NCBI GenBank assembly: GCA_937950415.1
Contig: CALFDL010000062.1
Span: 1 to 7,777 of the forward strand
Source: an uncultured Collinsella sp.
GTDB taxonomy: Bacteria > Actinomycetota > Coriobacteriia > Coriobacteriales > Coriobacteriaceae
Length of the DNA stretch: 7,777 nt
Direction: 5' to 3'
Shown here: piece by piece, positions 1 through 4,879 of the stretch
Layout: the number at the start of each line of letters is the position of its first letter
How positions within the stretch are numbered: position 1 is the first letter of the stretch
Program-made: the position numbers and the translations under genes
The notes under the pieces: generated by a model
Told to the model about the DNA's origin: nothing
The model's database searches: none
What the model saw: only the letters and a program-made list of their open reading frames with translations

Positions 1-113
1 GTGGCGGCCGCGCCGGCGGTCGCGATAACCGTGGCAGCTATGGCAACAGTCGTGGTGGCAAGCGCGGTAGCAGCTCCCGCCGCCCCGGTGACGGCGGCGG
101 CAAGCGCAAGTAA
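1..113 (+). CDS. C-terminal tail of a basic, RG-rich protein (probable DEAD-box RNA helicase), 5' end outside window
   Basis: The frame starting at base 3 reads 36 residues to a TAA at 111-113. The residues are almost only Gly, Arg, Ser, Lys and Asn, with GGR and RGG-like repeats, and the protein ends in Gly-Lys-Arg-Lys. Tails like this are common on bacterial DEAD-box RNA helicases, where the disordered basic extension binds RNA. No catalytic motif is inside the window, so the helicase call is inferred from tail composition alone. Alternatives are another RNA-binding protein with an RGG tail or a ribosome-associated factor. The reading frame is supported by the composition and by the strong terminator 34 bases after the stop. 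Confidence 0.6.
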   Translation, partial: GGRAGGRDNRGSYGNSRGGKRGSSSRRPGDGGGKRK

Positions 114-145
114 CATACGCATCGCCCGCTAGAGCGAGGTGAACC

Positions 146-181
146 AAGGGCCCCGAGCAACTACGCTCGGGGCCCTTTTTG
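146..181 (+). terminator. Strong intrinsic terminator of the upstream gene
   Basis: A perfect 11-bp G+C-rich stem (GGGCCCCGAGC, 148-158, with GCTCGGGGCCC, 165-175) encloses a 6-base loop, AACTAC. It is followed directly by five T and then GTTTG. Flanking AA/TT can extend the stem by two pairs. It lies just after the stop of the RG-rich protein and should end that transcript. Confidence 0.9.
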
Positions 182-287
182 TTTGCCGTATCCGATCGCT
201 AGTTCAAATGTGATTTCCTCGGGAATGCATCTAGAGGATGCCGTGGGCCTGTTTCCTACCATGCGGCAATGGGTCCCATGGGGTGCG

Positions 288-524
288 CCGTGCATTTTTT
301 GGAGTATTCTGCAGTTCGAGTTGTCTGCATATGATTCGATGTCGCCAACGGTGGCCTTCGGATATCCCTAGCGAGCGTTCTGAGTCAGATTTCGTCGTTT
401 TCCGGAGCAGGGGCGCGTCATTCTCGCCATGTCGGAACCCAAAATGACGCAGCGCCCTAAAGGTTTGCCCGCTCGGGGTATTGCTGGCGCGGTCACGTTG
501 CAGAATACTCCGTTTTTTGCACGG
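288..524. repeat. Pair of inverted 26-base motifs, 185 bases apart
   Basis: On the + strand, 288-313 reads CCGTGCA, six T, then GGAGTATTCTGCA. The reverse complement of 499-524 reads CCGTGCA, AAAAAC, then GGAGTATTCTGCA. So 20 of 26 positions agree, and all the differences fall in the six central bases. The match stops sharply on both sides. The pair could be two operators, two copies of a dispersed intergenic motif, or the ends of a decayed miniature element. No target-site duplication is visible at the outer edges. Confidence 0.5.
411..457. other. Long bulged stem-loop in the gene-free stretch
   Basis: GGGCGC-GTCATT at 411-422 pairs fully with AATGAC (443-448) and GCGCCC (452-457), giving 12 bp interrupted by a 3-base bulge (GCA, 449-451) around a 20-base loop. 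No T tract follows on either strand, so it does not look like a terminator. It could be part of a structured RNA or of an intergenic repeat. Confidence 0.45.
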
Positions 525-639
525 GCCAGGATGGGGTACCTTGGGAGAACACGGCGGTATCCCGTAAATATATACAATCTGTACCGTAATTTATACAAAA
601 CGAAGAGGCAGACAGCGTAGGGTGGGTGCATTGGGGTGC

Positions 640-677
640 TTGGTGCACCAAAACGGGGATCCCATGCGCCGTATACT
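640..677 (+). promoter_or_regulatory. Candidate promoter of the EFR1 gene: TATACT -10 box with an upstream 12-base palindrome
   Basis: TATACT at 672-677 is a good -10 hexamer, about 40 bases before the ribosome site of the EFR1 gene. No good -35 hexamer lies 16-18 bases upstream. Instead a perfect 12-base palindrome, TTGGTGCACCAA (640-651), ends 20 bases before the -10. A regulator bound there would sit around the -35 position. The arrangement suggests, but does not prove, an activator-dependent or otherwise regulated promoter. Confidence 0.3.
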
Positions 678-733
678 CTGGCTGGATGTGAAAGCGGCTT
701 GACGCGTTGCCAGGCGTAGGGGAGGGTGCCTCG

Positions 734-1495
734 ATGAGCGTATTCGAAATTGTGTTTAGTCCGACGGGTGGAACGCGGAAGGTGTCTGGCCTTGTGGCCG
801 GGGCACTGGGCAAGAATACCGTTACCGTCGATCTGGCCGATAGCGGGCTAGATTTCAGCGCTGTCTCGATGACTGAGGACGACGTGGCCGTAATCTCTGT
901 GCCGGCGTATGCCGGTAGAATCCCGGCTGTGGTGGCTGACCGGTTGGGCATGGTGCGCGGCAACGGGGCTCGGGCTGTTTTGGTTTGCGTATACGGAAAC
1001 CGCGCGTTTGAGGACACGCTCGTAGAGCTGGAGGACGTTGCGAAGCGCGCCGTATTTAGGGTTGTTGCAGCGGTTTCTGCTATTGCTGAGCATTCCGTTG
1101 CTCGTCAGTTTGCTGCTGGGCGACCGGATGCGCAGGATGCGGCGCAGCTCGCAGAGTTTGCGCAGCAAATTCAGCAAAAGCTGTTGGCTGAGGATGCGTC
1201 CGGGCCCTCTATCCCCGGCAATCGTCCTTATAAACAAGCTGGAGGTCATCGCATGGCACCCGAGGCAACAGAGGATTGCGTCTCCTGCGGTGCATGCGCC
1301 GCGGCGTGCCCCGTTTGTGCTATCGACAAGGGTGACCCCAAACGAGCAGCTGGCGAGGCGTGCATCTCCTGCATGCGCTGCATTGCCGTATGCCCGCGAG
1401 GCGCTCGTAAGCTTGATCCCAACAAGCTATCCGCTGTTTCCCAGATGCTGAGCAAGGTTTGCGTCGTGCGGAAGGAATGCGAGCTCTTCATCTAA
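734..1495 (+). CDS. EFR1-family flavodoxin/ferredoxin fusion protein
   Basis: A 253-residue electron-transfer protein, probably cytosolic: no signal peptide or membrane segment is visible. The N-terminal part is a flavodoxin-like fold. The phosphate loop FSPTGGTRK lies at 8-16, PAYAGRIP at 57-64, and YGNRAFEDTLVEL, typical of EFR1 proteins, at 87-99. The C-terminal part has two CxxCxxCxxxCP motifs for two [4Fe-4S] clusters: C182, C185, C188, C192 and C210, C213, C216, C220. Such proteins are expected to pass electrons between flavin and Fe-S centres; the partner is unknown. An in-frame start exists at 707, but 734 is preferred. AGGGGAGGG (718-726) sits seven bases before its ATG, and the N-terminus then begins directly with the flavodoxin strand. 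It stands alone, with a long leader upstream and a control region downstream. No clear terminator follows it. Confidence 0.88.
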   Translation: MSVFEIVFSPTGGTRKVSGLVAGALGKNTVTVDLADSGLDFSAVSMTEDDVAVISVPAYAGRIPAVVADRLGMVRGNGARAVLVCVYGNRAFEDTLVELEDVAKRAVFRVVAAVSAIAEHSVARQFAAGRPDAQDAAQLAEFAQQIQQKLLAEDASGPSIPGNRPYKQAGGHRMAPEATEDCVSCGACAAACPVCAIDKGDPKRAAGEACISCMRCIAVCPRGARKLDPNKLSAVSQMLSKVCVVRKECELFI

Positions 1496-1510
1496 CGCAT
1501 GCGAAATTGC

Positions 1511-1556
1511 TGCAAGGAGTGTCCCTGGGTACTGGCAGTAAAGGAACGTCCCTAAG
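1511..1556. repeat. REP-like intergenic element with two near-palindromic units
   Basis: AAGGAGTGTCCCT (1514-1526) and AAGGAACGTCCCT (1541-1553) match at 11 of 13 positions and lie 27 bases apart. Each unit is itself close to palindromic (AGGnACGTnCCT type). On the minus strand the pair reads as GGGACGTTCCT and GGGACACTCCT. It resembles the REP sequences that accompany RAYT-type (IS200/IS605-related) transposases in many genomes. That link is from memory of such motifs; no transposase is in the window. Confidence 0.45.
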
Positions 1557-1564
1557 TGTCGCTT

Positions 1565-1601
1565 AAATACCGTTTATCGGAGAAAAAATACCGTTCGCCG
1601 G
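1565..1601. repeat. Two 16-base direct repeats, 21 bases apart, upstream of the PTS promoter
   Basis: AAATACCGTTTATCGG (1565-1580) and AAATACCGTTCGCCGG (1586-1601) agree at 13 of 16 positions. The start-to-start distance is 21 bases, two helical turns, so a protein would meet both copies on the same DNA face. They end 10 bases before the candidate -35 box at 1611. Tandem activator or repressor binding sites are the simplest reading. Confidence 0.4.
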
Positions 1602-1610
1602 TCATAATGA

Positions 1611-1638
1611 TTGTTCCGGCTTTGGGCTTGTCTACAAT
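1611..1638 (+). promoter_or_regulatory. Candidate promoter of the alpha-glucoside PTS operon
   Basis: TTGTTC (1611-1616) and TACAAT (1633-1638) are separated by 16 bases. The -10 box is strong and the -35 box is weak. Transcription would start near 1645 and give a leader of about 130 bases that contains the whole antiterminator and terminator pair. CATAAT at 1603-1608 is an alternative -10 without a convincing -35 box. Confidence 0.45.
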
Positions 1639-1658
1639 AACCCCCGTAAAAGAAATGC

Positions 1659-1694
1659 GGAAGGTTACCGAGTCCCTCGGACGTGGGCCTAACC
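1659..1694 (+). promoter_or_regulatory. Probable ribonucleic antiterminator (RAT) site for the BglG/LicT-type protein
   Basis: GGTTA (1663-1667) pairs with TAACC (1690-1694). Inside it, CCGAG (1668-1672) pairs with CTCGG (1676-1680) around a 3-base loop, leaving a one-sided internal loop at 1681-1689. The string runs GGA, GTTAC, a small hairpin, GG, then CCTAA. That is the order of conserved bases in known RATs of bgl, lic and sac leaders, though spacing differs and the usual ATTG and AAAA stretches are missing. It sits just downstream of the candidate promoter and shares bases 1687-1694 with the following terminator stem, as a RAT should. The cognate protein is encoded at 2306-3160. Confidence 0.5.
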
Positions 1695-1757
1695 AAAGTC
1701 TTTGAACGGGTGTGTCTCTATGGACGCATTCGCTTGATTTTGGTTGGGCTATATTTA
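1687..1757 (+). terminator. Leader terminator of the PTS operon, overlapping the RAT
   Basis: GCCTAACCAAAGTC (1687-1700) pairs with GATTTTGGTTGGGC (1736-1749): 14 continuous pairs, two of them G-T. The 35-base loop can hold a smaller hairpin (1711-1716 with 1723-1728). TATATTTAT follows, which is U-rich though not a pure T run. Bases 1687-1694 are also needed for the RAT hairpin, so only one of the two can form. The stem ends 10 bases before the ribosome site of the EIIA gene. Confidence 0.55.
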
Positions 1758-1774
1758 TGAAGGGACATGCCACC

Positions 1775-2287
1775 ATGGGTTTCTTTTCTCGCCTTATGGG
1801 CGGCTCGGACAAGCAGGCGACTGCATCTTCCGAGTTCGAAATCCTCGCTCCCGTTTCCGGCGAGCTTGTTCATCTGGAAAAAACCAATGACCCCGCTTTT
1901 AGCAGCCGTGCCGTGGGCGATGGCGTTGCCGTGGTTCCCCAAGAGGGAACGGTGTGCGCTCCTGTTTCCGGTACCGTCGCGGCGCTGTTCCCGACCGAGC
2001 ATGCACTGGGCATCATGTCCGACGACAGCTCTGCTCAGGTGATGCTGCATATCGGAATCGACACTGTTAAACTTGAGGGCAAGGGCTTCCATGCGCTTGT
2101 TGCCCAGGGTGACCATGTCGACGCGGGCCAGCCCCTCGTTGAGGTCGATTTTGACGCGGTCCGCGCCGCCGGCTTCGATCCCACGGTCTTCGTTATCGTG
2201 TGCGAGCGTTCGGAGAACTCGACTCTTCGTGAGCACGCTTCCGGCCCTGTTGCTGTTAAAGAGCCTGTCGTCTGGCTTTCCGAGTAA
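1775..2287 (+). CDS. PTS sugar-specific EIIA component, glucose (Crr) family
   Basis: A 170-residue cytosolic phosphocarrier that takes phosphate from HPr and passes it to EIIB. It spans the whole single-domain Crr fold: the opening MGFFSRLMG, then ILAPVSGELVHLE (23-35), GDGVAV (48-53) and APVSGTVAALFPTEHA (62-77). The two active-site histidines are H76, and H92 within LHIGIDTVKLEGKGF (91-105); H92 is the expected phosphorylation site. The start at 1775 has AAGGGA (1760-1765) nine bases upstream and gives the family's usual N-terminus. An in-frame ATG at 1757 would overlap that ribosome site. It is first in the operon, so this EIICB has its own EIIA rather than depending on a general Crr. The antiterminator gene begins 18 bases after its stop. 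Confidence 0.95.
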   Translation: MGFFSRLMGGSDKQATASSEFEILAPVSGELVHLEKTNDPAFSSRAVGDGVAVVPQEGTVCAPVSGTVAALFPTEHALGIMSDDSSAQVMLHIGIDTVKLEGKGFHALVAQGDHVDAGQPLVEVDFDAVRAAGFDPTVFVIVCERSENSTLREHASGPVAVKEPVVWLSE

Positions 2288-2305
2288 ATTCTTTTGGTGG
2301 GTACC

Positions 2306-3160
2306 GTGGTTATCAAGCGAGTTTTCAACAATAACGTCGCAATGGTCACTTCGGACGATGGCTCCGAGCTCATTGTCATCGGTCGAGGCCTCTGCTTTGG
2401 CCGTCATGCCGGCGACGCTATCGATGAAGCATCGGTCGAAAAGACCTATGCGCTGCAGGAGGGCACTTCTCAGGATTCGCGTACGATTGACCGCTTGGCA
2501 CATCTTTTGGAGTCCATCCCCACCGTCAACCTCGTGATTTCCGAGGACATCGTTCAGATGCTTCGTCGAGAGCTCAATGTTGATATCAACGACAAGATTC
2601 TCATTGCTCTCGCAGACCATATCAGCCTTGCTTTGGAGCGCGAGCGCAAGGGCGTCCCCTGCGAGAATCCGTTGCTGCTCGAGATCCAGCAGTTCTATCG
2701 CAAGGAGTATGCGCTTGCGGGCCGTGCGCTGCAGATTGTCAAGGAGTATATGGGCATCCAGATGAGCGAAGAAGAGCAGGGTTTTATTACGCTGCATATC
2801 GTCAACGCCACCATGCCGCAACGCTCCGACCGTCTCATCATCTCGGTCCAGCTTGTTCGCGACGTGCTTGCGATTGTTTCCGAGCGCTATGCTACGACCC
2901 TCGATGACACCTCGCTGCCTTACGAACGTTTCGTTCGTCACCTGCAGTTTTTCGCACAGCGAGCGCTCGATCCTGCGGCCGGGCAAATCAATGGCGACGC
3001 GCTGTTCCGAATCGATGAAACGGCGTATCCGTGCGCATTCTCGTGCGCGGACGCCATAGCTGCCCACTTGTCGTCTACCTATAACGTTGTCGTTACCGAT
3101 GCCGAGAAGAGCTATCTCGCATATCACATTGTTAACCTGCTTGGAGAACCTGGTCTCTAG
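2306..3160 (+). CDS. BglG/LicT-family transcriptional antiterminator (CAT-PRD1-PRD2)
   Basis: A 284-residue RNA-binding regulator, the normal length for the family. Residues 1-58 are the CAT RNA-binding domain: VIKRVFNNNVAMV (2-14), ELIVIGRGLCFG (21-32) and the GDAIDEASVEKTYAL stretch (36-50). PRD1 (about 65-170) carries H105 and H164; PRD2 (about 171-284) carries H212 and H274. All four PTS-phosphorylated histidines are therefore kept. In this family, HPr phosphorylation of PRD2 activates and EII phosphorylation of PRD1 inhibits; the dimer then binds a RAT and blocks a terminator. The start is taken as GTG 2306 because homologues begin at this point. GGTGG (2296-2300) is a modest ribosome site, and upstream TTG/GTG codons at 2294 and 2297 are possible. 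Translation may be coupled to the EIIA gene. The likely target is the leader at 1659-1757. Confidence 0.94.
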   Translation: MVIKRVFNNNVAMVTSDDGSELIVIGRGLCFGRHAGDAIDEASVEKTYALQEGTSQDSRTIDRLAHLLESIPTVNLVISEDIVQMLRRELNVDINDKILIALADHISLALERERKGVPCENPLLLEIQQFYRKEYALAGRALQIVKEYMGIQMSEEEQGFITLHIVNATMPQRSDRLIISVQLVRDVLAIVSERYATTLDDTSLPYERFVRHLQFFAQRALDPAAGQINGDALFRIDETAYPCAFSCADAIAAHLSSTYNVVVTDAEKSYLAYHIVNLLGEPGL

Positions 3161-3259
3161 GCATAACGTGCCCACACATCGATTGATATAAGGCAGGGCT
3201 TATGGCCTTGTCCAGGGCACATCTGTCTTAATTTGCGGAAAAGGAAGGGGAGTACCGCT
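3161..3259 (+). other. Gap between antiterminator and EIICB genes with pairing potential
   Basis: GTGCCC (3168-3173) can pair with GGGCAC (3215-3220). Between them lie competing small stems: AAGGC (3190-3194) with GCCTT (3205-3209), and ATAAG (3188-3192) with CTTAT (3199-3203). No T tract follows and no RAT-like string was found, so a second terminator like that of E. coli bgl is not supported. The end of the gap holds the strong ribosome site for EIICB. Confidence 0.3.
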
Positions 3260-4876
3260 ATGACCGCAAAAAAGAAGTTCAATTTCAAAGCGCCGTTGGA
3301 GGTGTTCGCGAAGTCGATCGTTCAGCCGATGATGTATCTCTCGGTTGCCGGCATTCTGCTCATCGTGGGCATTATTCTGACCAACAAGACCATCTGCGCC
3401 GTGATCCCCGTACTGGGCTCCGGTCCGTTCCAGCTTGTGGGCGCCGTTGTCTATCAGTCGCTGATGTTTATCATCAACAACCTCTCGATTCTGTTCTGCG
3501 TGGGCATCGCCGGCGCCATGGCAAAGAAGAACAAGGGCCATGCTTCGCTGATTGCCCTGATGTCGTTCTTCCTGTTCCTGCAGGCTAACAACATCGTGCT
3601 CAACGCCACCGGCTCTCTTGCCGAAGCGAGCGGCATGCTCGGCCTTACCGGAACCGGCCAGGCCACCGTTATGGGCATTCAGGTGCTCGATACCGGCGTG
3701 TTCGGCGGCATCATTCTTGGTTGCATCACTGGTGCTGTGTTCAACAAGTACTCGAACAAGCAGTTCCCCATTGCCCTTTCGATGTTCTCGGGCGTTCGCT
3801 TCCCGTTCCTGATCATGATCATCATCTCCTGGATCATGGGCGCTGGCTTCTGCATCGTTTGGCCTCCGGTTCAGGGCGCCATCTCCTCCGTTGCCGGCAT
3901 CATTAAGGAGTCGGGCAACATCGGTCTGTTTATCTACGGCATGCTCAACAAGCTGCTCGTTCCCACCGGTCTGCACCACCTCATCTACACTCCGTTCCAG
4001 TTCTCCGATGTGGGTGGCACCCTGACGTTGGGCGATCAGGTTATCGCCGGCGCCTATCCCATCCGTGTCGCCGAGATGGCAATGACGGGCCAGCCCTTCT
4101 CCGATAGCACCTACTTCAACAGCTACACCTTCAACAACCTGTGGCCCTACATCGGTATCGGTCTCGCCTTTATCTTCACCGCTTACAAGGGGAACAAGGA
4201 TAAGACCAAGGCCGTTATCATCCCGCTGATCATCACCGCCGTGCTCTCCTGTGTCACCGAGCCCATGGACTTCCTCTTTGTCTTTGCCGCTCCCGTGCTC
4301 TTTGTCGTTCACTCGGTTCTTTCCGGCATCTTCCTGGTCCTGCTCAAGGTCCTCTCCGTGCCCGCTTCGACTGCAGGCGGTATCATCAACATCGTGGTTT
4401 CCAACCTGGTCCTCGGTGTCGACAAGACCAACTGGCCGGTTATGCTGGTGCTTGGAGTCGTCAACGCCGCTCCGTACTTCTTCCTCTTCACCTTCCTTAT
4501 TAAGAAGCTCAACCTCCACACGCCTGGCCGCGAGGAGGAGTCCGAGCTCGCCGAGTCCGTTGCCGAGGGCGAGGCCGCCGCGTCTGTCGCGGTGAAGCAG
4601 GGCGCTGTTGCCGCAGCTCCCGCAGAGGGCGTCGATGCAGGTATTGCCGACCTGGTCGCAGGTCTTGGCGGCAAGGACAACATCGAGGAGCTCGAGAACT
4701 GCTTTACGCGTCTTCGCGTGAACGTTAAGAACCCGGACCTCATCGATGAGAGCCTCATCAACCATGTGCCCAACAGCGGCATCAACCGCAACGGCAACAA
4801 TATCCAGATCATCTTTGGCATGAAGGTCGCCGAGATGCGCGACAAGGTCGAAAACGCAATTGAGAAGGAGCAGTAA
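3260..4876 (+). CDS. PTS EIICB permease, alpha-glucoside type of the glucose superfamily
   Basis: A 538-residue membrane transporter that imports and phosphorylates its sugar. The EIIC domain (about 8-420) has many hydrophobic segments, the motif GLHHLIYTPFQF (237-248) and CVTEPMDFLF (331-340), whose E334 matches the conserved substrate-site glutamate of this superfamily. An acidic, Ala-rich linker (about 422-460) follows. The EIIB domain (about 461-538) carries the NCFTRLRV motif (480-487), with C481 as the phosphocysteine. There is no EIIA domain; the separate EIIA at 1775 fills that role. ATG 3260 is chosen because AGGAAGGGGAG (3242-3252) stands seven bases upstream; an in-frame TTG at 3233 would put that purine run inside the gene. 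The GH4 partner points to maltose-like alpha-glucosides, though glucose or trehalose specificity cannot be excluded from sequence alone. Confidence 0.93.
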   Translation: MTAKKKFNFKAPLEVFAKSIVQPMMYLSVAGILLIVGIILTNKTICAVIPVLGSGPFQLVGAVVYQSLMFIINNLSILFCVGIAGAMAKKNKGHASLIALMSFFLFLQANNIVLNATGSLAEASGMLGLTGTGQATVMGIQVLDTGVFGGIILGCITGAVFNKYSNKQFPIALSMFSGVRFPFLIMIIISWIMGAGFCIVWPPVQGAISSVAGIIKESGNIGLFIYGMLNKLLVPTGLHHLIYTPFQFSDVGGTLTLGDQVIAGAYPIRVAEMAMTGQPFSDSTYFNSYTFNNLWPYIGIGLAFIFTAYKGNKDKTKAVIIPLIITAVLSCVTEPMDFLFVFAAPVLFVVHSVLSGIFLVLLKVLSVPASTAGGIINIVVSNLVLGVDKTNWPVMLVLGVVNAAPYFFLFTFLIKKLNLHTPGREEESELAESVAEGEAAASVAVKQGAVAAAPAEGVDAGIADLVAGLGGKDNIEELENCFTRLRVNVKNPDLIDESLINHVPNSGINRNGNNIQIIFGMKVAEMRDKVENAIEKEQ

Positions 4877-4879
4877 ACA

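Larger units (their letters stand above)
182..733. other. Gene-free stretch between the upstream terminator and the EFR1 gene
   Basis: No open frame here has both a convincing ribosome site and a recognisable product; the short frames on either strand look random. The stretch does hold structure: an inverted pair of 26-base motifs (288-313 and 499-524), a 12-bp bulged stem (411-457), and an 8-bp hairpin with one G-T pair (533-540 with 556-563). It also holds a near-repeat of CCGTAA...TATACAA at 562-577 and 584-598, and a 12-base palindrome at 640-651. I recognise no known riboswitch, tRNA, SRP, RNase P or tmRNA motif. Confidence 0.6.

Noticed and set aside
183..447. Two short overlapping + frames in the gene-free stretch
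   Set aside because: No ribosome site and no recognisable product. The stretch is better explained by repeats and hairpins.
288..524. Miniature transposable element bounded by inverted repeats
   Set aside because: The repeats match only in two blocks, there is no target-site duplication, and no related transposase is visible. It is kept only as a motif pair.
699..727. Promoter with TTGACG -35 box just before the EFR1 start
   Set aside because: No -10 box lies 16-18 bases downstream; that position is the purine-rich ribosome site.
493..1017. Minus-strand open frame overlapping the EFR1 start
   Set aside because: It overlaps a well-supported gene on the other strand, shows no recognisable motif and has random-looking composition.
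1718..3175. Long minus-strand open frame (about 485 codons)
   Set aside because: It is antisense to the EIIA and antiterminator genes, has no recognisable family, and runs through the leader switch.
3208..3233. Internal promoter before EIICB (TTGTCC with TTAATT)
   Set aside because: The spacing between the hexamers is only about 14 bases and both matches are weak.
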